Source: Meghimatium bilineatum
Taxonomy: Eukaryota; Mollusca; Gastropoda; Stylommatophora; Philomycidae
Assembly: GCA_034231615.1 (NCBI GenBank)
Contig: CM067314.1
Location: 10,887,740 to 10,951,739, forward strand
Direction of reading: 5' to 3'
DNA length: 64,000 nt
Position 1 is the first letter of the stretch. Every line of letters begins with the position of its first letter. The notes beneath the pieces are model-generated. The model saw nothing but the letters and a program-made list of their open reading frames with translations. It made no database searches and had not been told where the DNA came from. Positions 10,501 to 23,000 of the stretch are shown piece after piece. The position numbers and the translations under genes were made by a program.

Positions 10501-11289
10501 CATATTGCATATGCTACAAATTTCCACCTTCAATTGAGGACGTCATCAGCGAAGATCAACGTCCGTTCCTATGTATGGAGTACAATATGTGCTAACCTTA
10601 CTAAATGTATGCTAAACATCATAAGTTATGGGAGACAACCTTGTGATAAGGGTAATTCGTGTATGGCGGGGACACAAATGTTTTCGTGTGCCAGATAGTC
10701 TTTTGAGACGTTAAATTTGATATTTTTTTGGTGAAAATCGCTACGGGGTTGGTTTGTTTGTAATTTTATTTATTTATTTATTTTTTTTTTATTTTTTTTT
10801 TTGGGGGGGGGAGGACTTTTACCCCTCTTTTGGCCAAGTAGTGCTAAAAGTCATGTTCCGATTTTCTGCAGAAGAGGTGATTTAACAATCCCCAACCAAA
10901 CCCCCCCTCCCCCATATACGAGCCTGGTGTATGGACTGATGTTCACGTTGCTAGATGGTGTGCCACCTACCTCTCAAATACAGCAGCAGCGATTCAATTC
11001 ATGCTCCCATTATTGACTTTACAGTTATTTTGTAGGACTTAAAAGTAGGTCTCTCCACACCTTTCTCTCCCTATACCTATTTAATTCCAAATAATTATGC
11101 ACGATTGAACCAGATATACCAATTACATATACCAGGAAAAAGACAAATGATCCGGTCAACTAGCCACAAACATAGAATGATGAACAGGCAAGAACACGTT
11201 GCTCCAAAAAAAAATAAAAAAAATTTACTTCTCATTGATAAGTAGAACATATCTACTTCAAGAATTTTCCCAATATGAGATTATCATCA

Positions 11290-11700
11290 TCATCATCATC
11301 AATTTCCTTTAGTGTTGAAGTTAGCACATAGGGCAGAGGTCAGATCTCTCCAATTCTGTCTGTTCAATGTTACTCTGTGCAGTTCTTGAATAGTATGAAT
11401 ATTGGTTGTTTTACTTTCTCTAAGTATTGTTCTTCTGAGTGTTTCTTTTGGTCTACTCCTTGCTCTTTTGCATGTAGGCATCATTCAAGAGATTGGTGGC
11501 GTATTCTATTGATTCTGAGCGTATGACATGCCCAATGTAGGACCAACGGCGTTTTCTAATAACATCGGTGATGAAGTTTTGCTGTGTTTCTCTGATTTTA
11601 TCATTTGTTTGAATTCACTCTAATGGGTGTTAGTTATCCTACGAATACATTTGTTCTCGAAACTCAGTAATTTCATTTCTGAAGATAAAGAACTTTTCCA
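11290..11700 (-). pseudogene. Non-LTR retrotransposon C-terminal relic
   Basis: On the minus strand it reads KRARSRPKETLRRTILRE, TNIHTIQELHRVTLNRQNWR and DLTSALCANF. It is closely related to 39545-40110, where the upstream part is better preserved. Frames are broken. Confidence 0.75.
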
Positions 11701-11984
11701 GCTCTTACATATGACAGTGAAGACTGTGAAGGAGAGGAGATGGCTACCGCCCTCATTTTTAGAGCCTCTGAAATGTGAGATCGCTAACATCTTACAGCCC
11801 TACGGCATTAATAAATGCTATGGGTTACTTTACTTCTTTTTATATGACAGCACAGGAATAACGCAGGAATTAAATAAGCGTATTTTCGTGAATATGCAGA
11901 TTGACTTTGACCTCCAAATATTAAACAATCCTTATGAGATACTGAGACAAATATACTAGTTAGTTAGTCGTCGGATCATCATCA

Positions 11985-13215
11985 CTGCAAACTGGACACG
12001 TCCATAGTTGCTCCGATCTCTCCCTGAGTGTATCAGCCATTAAACTTCTGCTGACAGTAACGGTCCTATGCTGGTTGACCATCATTCTTCTGCGCTATCC
12101 AAAATTTTCACTTCTAGCAACACCGCATTTCAAACCCCGAGCTTTAATCCTGCTAATTGAAAAGGAGTCATAATCCACACGAGTCTCACTCTCGCGTGCT
12201 ATATCTGTTAAGGAGTTTAAAACCTCAGCTCGACCCATTGCCCCATGCCACAATCGCGCATGACGCCAGTTAATCTTCTCTTTCATTGCCTCGAACACCC
12301 ACATGTCCAGCACGAAAATAAATATAACCACTTTCAGCCTCGCCTTTCTCAAGACCTCGATCCACTGTTCACGAACCAGACCCACTTGTACCTTCCTAAT
12401 CATTCTCATAGAGTCACTCAAAATGCAGACCTGCGTTTCCTTCTGTGTTCCTACCCATTCAAATGCGCTGGTCACCGTCATAATGCCCATGGTCATGCTA
12501 CTTGTAGTAACATCAAAGACTCCCACTCTCCTCCCTGATCGTTTTACATGCGCACTGAGCTACGAAGGCCCAAGCACTGCGAACATGTCTAATCACAGAT
12601 ACATCAGTGTATATAATCACACCCCCCTCTTTGACATTCTCACTGACCAAAATTAAAGAAGCCACAGGAACAAGTCTACAAACAACACACAAGAAGACCA
12701 TCTCCAGAGAACTTTTCCACCCCTGACGGCGCAAGGAAAAAATGGATACAGCGTATAGATAGATAAATAGACTGACCAAAGCCTGCACTTCTTTCTTCAC
12801 AGCTGTAGGACATCATTCTCTGCATAACTGCTAAGTGATATTACTACTCTCAAACAAGTTTCGAAATATGTGGGTATATCTACCCATTCCGCACCTTCTG
12901 CCACATCTTACAATCTGCACACACTTTGTATGACATCCTCAGCACGTCCCACCCACGACTTCCCTGTCTTAAGTCTGCTACCTTTAACTTCTGTATTTCG
13001 TAATGCAACGGATGTTCCTTTATGCACGGCAATACTGTAATCTGTGCTCTGCTAATGGACAGTCAATTAGGTGCCGCATAGCTCCTGTCGACGTGTCTCT
13101 TGTGCACTCAAGAATGATACGCATTCCTGTATTCTGGTCTCTATCTAGTATATCGATCTGAGTTTGGCTAAGAATCAGCATTGCCAGTGCATATTCCACC
13201 ACCAAACCCTGATAT
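11985..13215 (-). pseudogene. RNase H-bearing LINE relic (RT connection to C-terminus)
   Basis: Reading leftwards on the minus strand: VEYALAMLILSQTQIDILDR and NTGMRIILECTRDTSTGAMR (RT connection region, 13020-13205), then IIYTDVSVIRHVRSAWAFVA (RNase H start; the usual TDGS reads TDVS), then QVCILSDSMRMIRKVQVG (third catalytic Asp region), then the C-terminal part ending in the block that also occurs at 19270-19560 and 60410-60720. It is spread over at least three frames, so it is inactive. The domain order fits an I-like or related LINE clade; the clade is inference. Confidence 0.8.
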
Positions 13216-13329
13216 AAAAGAAATTACAACCTCTGCTCACACTGCGCAGCTGCCATAAGCTTCATAGCTAAACCTTTGCTTGCCTTTATGATAACGTGGT
13301 AAACATATTGGCCCCAGAAACAACTCTAG

Positions 13330-13440
13330 AATCATTGCTCTATCATATGGGCATCTGTATGAGCTACACAGGACTGAAGTTTTTTCAAGAGATAACACTG
13401 CACATACACATTTTAAGCGAACGAAAGAAGAAAACGAACA
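13330..13440 (+). mobile_element. 3' end of the RNase H LINE, fragment
   Basis: The blocks tgtatgagctacacagg and aagcgaacgaaagaagaa match the last 100 bases of the LINE at 19900-21135 (tgtatgaactacaaaag, aagtgaacgaaagaagaag). Confidence 0.6.
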
Positions 13441-13904
13441 ATATACGCTCTTGTATCTTGTACAATCGTGCGAATGGGAAATATATCTAGAACTTTATTT
13501 CCTACATGGGACGCGGTGCTTTAGATGATGTTTCTTCATTCATAATTTCTCAATGGTAAAGAACTATTTGTTCACGGTCCTCTGATCTTCAGTCAAATCA
13601 GTTATTCTCGCTACAACCTGTCAAGATTAAGGTGCGCGCGCATTCGTCTAAATGCACGATGGGATATTCTTGTCGTGGTGTACAAAGCCGCCATGATGGA
13701 TAAGAAAAATTGTTCAGAAATGAAATGTTTAAACACATTATACTGACTTATTCGTGGTGTTTTTAGTGCAGATTAGTTGTTATAATGTATAACTGATGCT
13801 ATACTTTAAAACTGTATACTAATTTACCCGTTATAAGGGCGTGTATGCTAACGTTTGCGAGATATTGTTTTGATATTCATTAGCATATCCCGAGCCAGAA
13901 GACG
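13441..13904 (+). promoter_or_regulatory. EPC upstream region, probable promoter and 5' UTR
   Basis: This stretch separates the last LINE fragment from the EPC start codon and has no repeat that I recognise. It contains a short CpG-bearing block (gtgcgcgcgcattcg, near 13631) and a YY1-type motif at 13687. No TATA box is obvious. The transcription start cannot be set from sequence, and an upstream non-coding exon is possible. Confidence 0.45.
13687..13699 (-). promoter_or_regulatory. YY1/Pho-type motif upstream of EPC exon 1
   Basis: gccgccatgatgg is, on the minus strand, ccatcatggcggc, which matches the YY1 core atggcggc. It lies 206 bp before the EPC start codon. YY1 sites of this kind are common near transcription starts of housekeeping genes; the assignment here rests on the motif alone. 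Confidence 0.4.
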
Positions 13905-14057
13905 ATGAGTAAAGTATCGTTTAGGGCCCGGGCGCTCGACGCCTCAAAGCCCATGCCAGTTTATAAAGCTTTTGAAATTCCAGACATGAAGGATTTTGCA
14001 CAGATTAACCGTTCAGTGCCACAAATGCCTACAGGAATGGAGAAAGAAGAAGAAACG
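13905..14057 (+). CDS. EPC: EPC coding exon 1
   Basis: Encodes residues 1-51, beginning MSKVSFRARALDASKPMPVY and ending GMEKEEET. It ends in phase 0 at acg followed by the donor gtgaga. The start codon is fixed by the conserved vertebrate start MSKLSFRARALDASKP. Confidence 0.96.
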
Positions 14058-17000
14058 GTGAGAAGATATAATAAGATACTGTGCGCCCCGAAAGTGGCCG
14101 CCATATTGAAATTTTGGGTGCACAGAGTCCATTAGGCGATCATTTTCAAACTATAATTTTCCTTTTAATTTCAACAGCTATATATTATATTTAAAGTTAA
14201 TTTGAAATATTGAGCAATTAATATGCGTTTTAATGAAAGTTAATTACTGTTACGTAATTTTGTTACTCACATATTTCATATAGGGAATTCCCTATTTTAT
14301 ATGCGGCACCTGGGTCAAGCTGACCTACTAAGTTATTAAACTGTAGACCTACATGTTTGTATGTTTACGTCTGACGGTAGAAATTGTTGATTAAAATGAT
14401 TTACCCAATGCTTACACCTTCAGTGATGGTTGCAGCAAGCAACTTGTATGTAGCTTTTACTTTGTTCACACTATAATGGTTATCATCAACCATGATGATG
14501 ATGTAGTAGAATGTTAGTAGGCTTAGGGTATAATAATAACAACTATACTTAACTATACTTAGTAGTTATATAACTTACTATATTATAACATATATATATA
14601 TATTATAAGAATATTTATATATAATAATAATATACATATTCTTGATATACTATTCATAGTATATTTAATTATATGCCTATACTATACCTTTGTTTACATT
14701 ATCATAATTGATAATTAAATTAAAATAGGCCTAAACACAATATAAATGACTATTATAATGAATGATTATGTTAATCATGCCCCTAAGTGAAGTGTAATTT
14801 ACCCTAGACTAGTCTAGAGGATCTGACTTTATGCAGAATAGTATAAGTAATTAAGCCAATGCTAGTAGTAGATTATTTTTAACTATGATAGCCTGAACTT
14901 CTGTAAAGATCTAATTCAGAATCAATTAGTGTAGCATAAATGCAGGTGTTTTATACTGTAGGACATAGGATAATGAAAATATTTTACATTTTAACCTGTC
15001 CTGTGACAGTTAAGTTGAGTAATGGTTCCCTCCTGCTTTGTTACCCAGACATAGAGATGGTCTGTGGAATATTATGGCAAAATATGGTTCTCCACAGAGA
15101 TCCATCACAATCGTGAAGCGATTACATGATGGAGTACACACTAGAGTTCAGGGTGATGATGAGTTATCTGCAACTATCTATCTATAAGCTGTGGCCCTTG
15201 TTTACCTTTCGGCGTCAGGGATGGAAGAGTTCTCTGGTGTGCTGTTTGTAAGCTTGTTCCTGTGGCTTCTTTTATTTCTGTGATCCGTCTTTTACATGGT
15301 CTGTCTCTGGCTTTATAGCCATTATGTCTATATGTCATGGCCATTTGTGGCATGCTATCTGTCGGTAGTCTGGAAGCATGTAAAAACCACTTGATCTGTT
15401 GTCTTTTGATGTGTTCCAATACTGGTATTGTTTTGATTATATGTCTGATATCGTTTCTAATTCTATCTCTTAATGACACTCCCTAGTATTCTTCGTAGAC
15501 ATGTCATTTCTGCTGTCACTATTTTTCTTTTGTCTTGAGCTGTCATTGTCCAGGTTTGACACTGGTAGCATAGTGATGGAATAATAATAGTCTTGTATAA
15601 TGCAACTTTAGTGTCTTTGTTTACATTTTTGTTCTTAAAAATACATAAAAATCTGCAACTATTTTGTCTCAAACACCAACAGTTAAACAAGGATATGTAT
15701 TAGCACCTACCCTGTTTCGCATCATGTTCTCTGCTATGTTGGATGTTGCTTCTTCTTCTTCAGCATTCATTCTCAAACTCTCGCTGGATCTCTCTTGTAG
15801 CAGGACAATAGCCATACTAGATTTCCAGCAGGATGTGGTCCAGAGAATGGAAATGCCTTGTGTCACCAATTTATTTGTGTGAACACATCCGTCTTCGGCG
15901 GTGGATGGTGCTTTCAGAGATCTGGACTTGGAGTAGACATCATGTATTGCATAAATGAAGAACTGTTCAACCTTCGGCAGCTTCGAGCAAACACCAAAGT
16001 CAAATGACAGGATCTCCTATTTGCTGATGACTGTGCCTTAAATGCCAACTCTGAGGCTGACCTACAAATCATCATAGACAGATTCTCCAAAGTAAATACC
16101 AACTTTGGACTTACTGTTAATATAGAGAAAACAGAAGTCATGTTACAACCAGCACCTGGCAAAATCTGTCACATGTGCTGCATAAAAGTAAATGGTGTGG
16201 CACTGAAAGATGTGAATAGATTGGCATACCTAGGTAGTGCACTAAAAAAATGCCTCAGTTGAGACCATGTATATAGGAACTCCAAGGCAATACACTCTTT
16301 TGGCAGACTATGCAAATGTATGGCATAGAAATGGCATTAACCTACAGACCAAGCGGAAAGTTTGCAGTGCAGTGGTACTTCCAGTGCTGTTATAAGTTGA
16401 TAAAATATGGCTTTACCAAAGATTATGTGGTCACCCCAGCTGCCGTAGTAGCCTTTTGTGACTTGCATGGCAGGTGAAGGTGTTGATATTCATTGCTCAA
16501 TTTTCCTGTCCTGGCAACTTAATTATGATATTTAGACAGTTCACTTGTGCTTTTTTTAAAAATAGAGGTCGCTAGTTATGTGTGTTCGTTCATCATAAGT
16601 GATGGTAATCAGTTCGGGCATGGAAAGCCCACTGTAGACAGATTTTAATCTATCTGTGATTTGATGGCTACTCTCCACTGTTGAGCTGCTGTATTTCTCC
16701 TCTTTTCACAATGATGATGCGCTCTTTTTGACTGTAGAGCGTTACAGACGAAGTGAGGAAGCTCAATCACTTTCAAACAGATTGTCTCAGAAAAGTTATG
16801 AACATTAGGTGGCAAGACAAGATTCAGGATACTACTGTCCCTGACAGAACTGGTATCCCTGTCATTGACACTATTCTGATGCAGACACAGATTTGTTGGG
16901 TAGGTCATGTTATATGTATGCGAGATCATTGTCTACCAAAGATAACTTCTCTATGGTGAGTTGCAGAAGAGTTTACATTCTCAAGGTGACCAATAGAAGC

Positions 17001-20000
17001 ACTTTAGCGCCAATTAAAGCTCTCACTGTAAGCCTTTGAAATAAACCAAGATACGTATGAAGACCATGCACCGAAATAAAGCTAAGTAGCACTCGACATT
17101 CATAAAAGGCACAGTATCATATGATAAGATATGCAACAGCGAAGAGTAGCTAGAGTCACTGGTAGATTAAAAAACATCTACAGTGCTCATCCCATGCCGA
17201 ACTATCCAAGAACATTTGTGGCCAGAATATGGCTTATTAGTCATTTACGAACTCATTGTCAAGGACATTGAGTCATCAGTTGTGATGAACGAACAAGAAC
17301 CTAGACATGAATTTAACCAGGTCCATTCAGTCACACCGAATGTCAATTGACCTAGTTAACCTTTGCAACAGCATCTGTGGATGGATACGCGAATGAATGA
17401 TTTCACTAAGGACCCATCAGCATATTGATGCGGCCGCTACTATGCCTCGATTCTTCCGCATGGGACTGCACGAAATTAGGTTCACATGATGTATAATTCA
17501 CACCATTGAATGCTACGAATATTCACTACCACCCCGTTGAATCATTTACCACTTACATTGCAAGAAATTGGAGTATATAATTAGGATGGTGCCTGATCGA
17601 AATATCTCTATGTCTAATGTTGAACCGTATGATGTCGCAATGAATCGTTCTTGTGTTTTTTTTGTTGCAATAGTATCAAAACATTTGTTTATTTATGAAA
17701 TGTTTTGTTTGTTTGGTCCATATTATGTTAGTTTGGGTATGAAACAACATATATATACAACAGGCATGGGTATTTAGGAGGATTTTATAAGTTTTGCTAC
17801 ACATTACTCAAGTATTATGTGAATCAAGAAATTATTTTTGTTTTATGATTTTCCCTCCCAATTTTCAACGTTGCAACTTGCTCACAACTTGCATATCAGA
17901 ATTGTAAAAACATGATTATATGCATTATTAATGTCTTTATTTAAATGTACAAAAATTATTTTAAAATCTATAAAAGCCAAAATTTATTGCGTTTTTCCAT
18001 ACACAAAAAATAATGTATATTGTCCAAAAAAAAATGGTGGGCCCAGGGGAAAGATTGCTTATTTTATTGTGAGGCTCTAAAGGTTGAAGTCTTGTCTGCT
18101 ACATTCTGGTATTTGTTATTTTCAATTATTCTTCCATGCATCCTAATTATATTATGGTGTGTTGATTTTAATTTTTTTCCCTTGTTTTGTCAGAATTTTT
18201 GTTCTTTATGATCACACATACACAATTCACATGCATGTAATAATACTGTAAACTATAGATAAATAAATATACAGTATAGTTTGATAAAAGTGTATTAGTA
18301 TGCTGAAAGTTAAAAGTGTATTAGTATATGCTGAAAGTTAAAAGTGTATTAGTATGCTGAAAGTTAAAAGTGTATTAGTATGCTGAAAGTTAAAAGTGTA
18401 TTAGTATGCTGAAAGTTAAAAGTGTATTAGTATGCTGAAAGTTAAAAGTGTATTAGTATGCTGAAAGTTAAAAGTGTATTAGTATGCTGAAAGTTAAAAG
18501 TGTATTAGTATGCTGAAAGTTAAAAGTGTATTAGTGTGCTGAAAGTTAAAAGTGTATTAGTGTGCTGAAAGTTAAAAGTGTATTAGTGTGCTGAAAGTTA
18601 AAAGTGTATTAGTATGCTGAAAGTTAAAAGTGTATTAGTATGCTGAAAGTTAAAAGTGTATTAGTGTGCTGAAAGTTAAAAGTGTATATTAGTATGCTGA
18701 AAGTTAAAAGTGTATATTAGTATGCTGAAAGTTAAAAGTGTATTAGTATGCTGAAAGTTAAAAGTGTATTAGTATGCTGAAAGTTAAAAGTGTATTAGTA
18801 TGCTGAAAGTTAAAAGTGTATTAGTGTGCTGAAAGTTAAAAGTGTATATTAGTATGCTGAAAGTTAAAAGTGTATTAGTGTGCTGAAAGTTAAAAGTGTA
18901 TTAGTATGCTGAAAGTTAAAAGTGTATTAGTATGCTGAAAGTTAAAAGTGTATTAGTATGCTGGAAGTTAAAAGTGTATATTAGTATGCTGAAAGTTAAA
19001 AGTGTATTAGTGTGCTGCAAGTTAAAAGTGTATTAGTATGCTGAAAGTTAAAAGTGTATTAGTATGCTGAAAGTTAAAAGTGTATTAGTATGCTGAAAGT
19101 TAAAGTGTATTAGTATGCTGAAAGTTAAAAGATATTGTGATTACTTTTCTATGCATGTTTGTGTTGATTTTTTTGCATATGCGTGGGAAAACTGAGCACC
19201 AATGGGTTTTATGGGTACAATGTTATTTCATACCCTATAACAACTTTCATCAAAGACTAGGCATTAGTTTATTGACTATCCTCCTTGTACACCAGACATG
19301 TCCATATGTGCTCAGATCTCTGCTTCAGTAAATCTCATAATGGCTGATGGTTCCGGTTTTATGGTGGTTCACTGCTCTTTTTGAAATCTTTGGTGTTCTC
19401 TATGGGTCATGCCCATCTTCGCTCCCAATTCACGCATTCTCGATATTGACTCATGCTCATTCATCCCAAAGTCCTCTGATCGTGCGGACTCAGAAAGAGC
19501 AATGACTGTGTCCGCTCTTTCCATAGGTTACCATCTGTTATGGTGGCATAGCTAGCTAATTGGTCTGCCCAATATTCCAACAAAGATGTGATACTGCTGT
19601 ATTGTGACTGGGATCTCTAACTCCTGCAACATTATGATGATATAAACATGAGAGTACAAATGTGCCACTCTTGTTCCTGTGCCAGATGGTGAAGTTCTAC
19701 TTTTAGATCCAGACACCTAGTCTTTCAATGATATTTTTTTGGCAAGTAAGTTACCCAAAATGTGTGCAAGTCTCGGATGACTATTTTTTCTTAATGTGAC
19801 TAGGGTGCAGTGACACTAGAATGACATACTAGAGTTCAATGCCACTAGAATGGCATTCTTTACTCCGGAGAGGACTCTAAAAAAGTGACCTTACAATCTT
19901 GAGATGGGCTTCAGATAAAAGGGTAGAATCCATCCATTCAGTCCATGCATGGGTCTTCAGTAGGTGTCATCATTCAGAGATTATGGGGTGTGGTAGTCAT

Positions 20001-23000
20001 CCCAACTTCCAAAGTACTAATTCAAGCAGAAAAGTTTCAGTGTATGCCAAGTCATCCAATGAAGGAAAGATTCCAAAATCTAGCAATGGGACGACTGAAA
20101 AGAAGCAGCTTTATCCATCAAGCTAAACGACTCCGCAGACAACTTACAGACCTACCTGAAGTTGACAGCCCCTTAAGGCCTGTACCAGAACAAACCCCGT
20201 GGAGTGAAAGGCATGGAATGCCAATATACATTCAGACCCATGTGAAAGGAATACTAAGCGAGGACGAACAGAACAGTGTGCAGCGAAGGACAGTCACCCT
20301 CGGTTTCCTGGATGAGGAATATTCACAAGATATATGGGTCAGAGTATACACAGATGGGTCAGCACAGAATGCCGTGAGGAATGGAGGTGCAGGTGTATAT
20401 ATAGAATATCCACACAAGCCTAGAGATACAATCAGAACACCGACAGGAAAATTCTGCAATAATTATGATGCAGAAATCCAGGCAATTAGTGTGGCAGCTA
20501 AAAAAAACTGCTGAACTCCAACTCTGACCTACAGCCTGTGGTATTCCTGACAGATGCAAGGTCAGTGCTTCAAGCTCTCCAGTCTGAAAAACTAACAGAC
20601 TTGAAAAAACTACTTAGCGAATTGTCTTACCAGTATAGGGTAACCATGCAGTGGATACCCTCTCACTGTGGAATACCAGGAAATGAAAAAGCAGACCAAC
20701 TGGCTAAGGAAGGTGCTGCCGAAGACCAACCAGATATACCAATCACCTACCATCAGAAAAAACAGATGATCAAGTCAATAAGAAAGCCACAAACACCAAC
20801 ACAAGATGACTATCATATTATGAACAGACCAGAACAAGTTATAATTCTACGTCTCAGAACAGGACACAACCGACTCCGCAGTCACATGTATACAAAGTTC
20901 AAGATTGGCAACACAGCCATGTGTACATGTGGACAGGCAGCACAGAGTGCCAAACATATACTTCAAGAGTGTTCTGAGCATGAAACGCTGAGGCAGACAT
21001 ATTGGCCAGAGGAAACAACACTGGAATCAAAACTCTATGGGACACTGTATGAACTACAAAAGACAGTGAGTTTTATTAAGGAGACAGAATTACAGATATA
21101 GACATGTTTCAAGTGAACGAAAGAAGAAGAAGAAGAATCCCAACTTCCTTAGTTGCTTCTTGTGACTTACATGGCAGGTGAAAGTGTTACTATTCTTTGC
21201 TTCCTTTTTCCAACCCTGGCGACTTAATTATGATATTTAGTACAAAATACTGTGTAATAAAGTACAAAATAATACTGTTCCGTGTCAGAATGAAGAAGTT
21301 ACCAACATTCTGACACGGCACCAAATCTGTGACCAGACATGCAATAGCCAGAAAACTGGTTGTCATTCAACCCTGCAACGCCTCACAGCATAAGTGGAGA
21401 AAAGACAATAGATAGAGTATAAATTTGACGTATACATGTTTAATAGATAAACGGTCACTAGTTATTTAAACTATTTTCTGTTACTTAATTTCACCCAAAA
21501 CAGGAGCATCATCTCCAGAGAGCACTGTCTGCACAGCAGGTCTATGGATCCTCAGAGGTATTGGTTATTCCCATTCCGGAGGTACACGATATATCAAAGA
21601 GGTTCCATGTACTGTATCCGGATACTTATAAGTTATCCAAACAATACATACATGTGCAGGGTGAGTATTTAAAGTTTTTAACTTGAAGTAATTTGTACCT
21701 TGCACAGATTACATAGAAAGGCAGGATCAAGTGGTTTGGCCACATTATGAGAATGCATCACGACAAGTTGCCAGTATGAGATTACCAAAGATGAGGTAAT
21801 CAGGGTACAAAGCCAGAGGAAGACCACGGAAAAGATGGATAGAAAACGGCATGGACATCCTGAACAGACACAGTCATAGCACAGCCGAGACCACACATCT
21901 GACTTTAGAAAGCAAGCTCGAGCTCAAACCACCCAGGGAAAGACAATAGTAAATTTGTGAAGTTTTGAATAAAAGTGGAAATCCAAACACTTCAAATTTT
22001 CTTACAGCTAAAGATCTTCTGTGTGATGTATTTTTGTGTGTGCAGATTGTTCTTGTTAGTGCCACTATTTAAACCTCTAGGTACCTGAGATAGGCATGCA
22101 ATAGGAGCACATCCATGACACAGAGATTCTCAAAAAGTCAAAGGTGGAAAGCCTTGTTGATTAGATCTCAATTTATTTTGTGATGGTTTTGAGAAGCCAG
22201 TTTTCTTCTATGTTCAGTTCTTTGTGAACATCTGTCTTTGGCCATCATCACATTTGCCAGTACTATCACTGCTTTTGTTCTTTTCCTCAGTTAATTTGGG
22301 TCAACCCAGCCTGGAGGAGCCATCATCAAATCTTTGAGTCTTATTTGTGGTAATAATACGTATCTTGACATTTGAATATACAACTCAACCGAAGACAAAT
22401 GTGTTTGACATTAAGCAAAACAGCCACACAGCGCATTTCATTTCTCTGGACAACATCCTACTTGAAATCAGTAGGACCATTGTTCTACTGCAAGAGAGAT
22501 TCAGTTGAAGTTTGAAAATGAACGCTGAACAAGACGAAGAATATACAATAGTACCTGTTGTTTTTAAAAAAAGTTAAGGGCTGTCAATTAAAAAGCCTGT
22601 ATCTTTTCTTTGATGGTATAGCCAATTAGGTACTTTTTTTGTTAATGTGTCTACTGTCCAGCTTGTTATAAAATCTATGCTGTTTGCAAATACTGTGTAA
22701 TTCTCTGACATCACTGACTGTTGACTGATAAGAAATGGCTAACGTAATCGTAAGTTTATTGAGTTTACCAGTGACTGTTAAACTTGTAGTGCATCTGTTA
22801 CAGTCACGAGGACTGCTGTTGAATGCTAAGATCTGTGTGCCACCCACTGAAAGCCTCACACATAGAGAAATATCTCTACCTCCCCCCACTCCCAATTGAT
22901 GGGTGGTTATAGCGAAGGGAAATGATCACTGACAAACTTGTCATTTGTTTATTTCATTTCACTCTCCGAAAAAAAAAAGAAGAGGTCCGTTTACCAAACA

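Larger units (their letters stand above)
15664..16970 (+). pseudogene. LINE reverse transcriptase relic, split by a SINE
   Basis: The RT motifs appear in order: VKQGYVLAPTLFRIMFSAML (15685-15740), then, after the family B insert, ELFNLRQLRANTKVK, LLFADDCALNANSEADLQ (catalytic ADD, about 16020-16070), FGLTVNIEKTEV and LAYLGSALKK. After a family A fragment come LRKVMNIRWQDK and CWVGHVICMRDHCLPK (16780-16945). Stops and frame changes are present. It is a different family from the minus-strand relic beside it. Confidence 0.85.

Noticed and set aside
18285..19130. CRISPR-like array
   Set aside because: Units follow each other directly without unique spacers, and the window is animal DNA.
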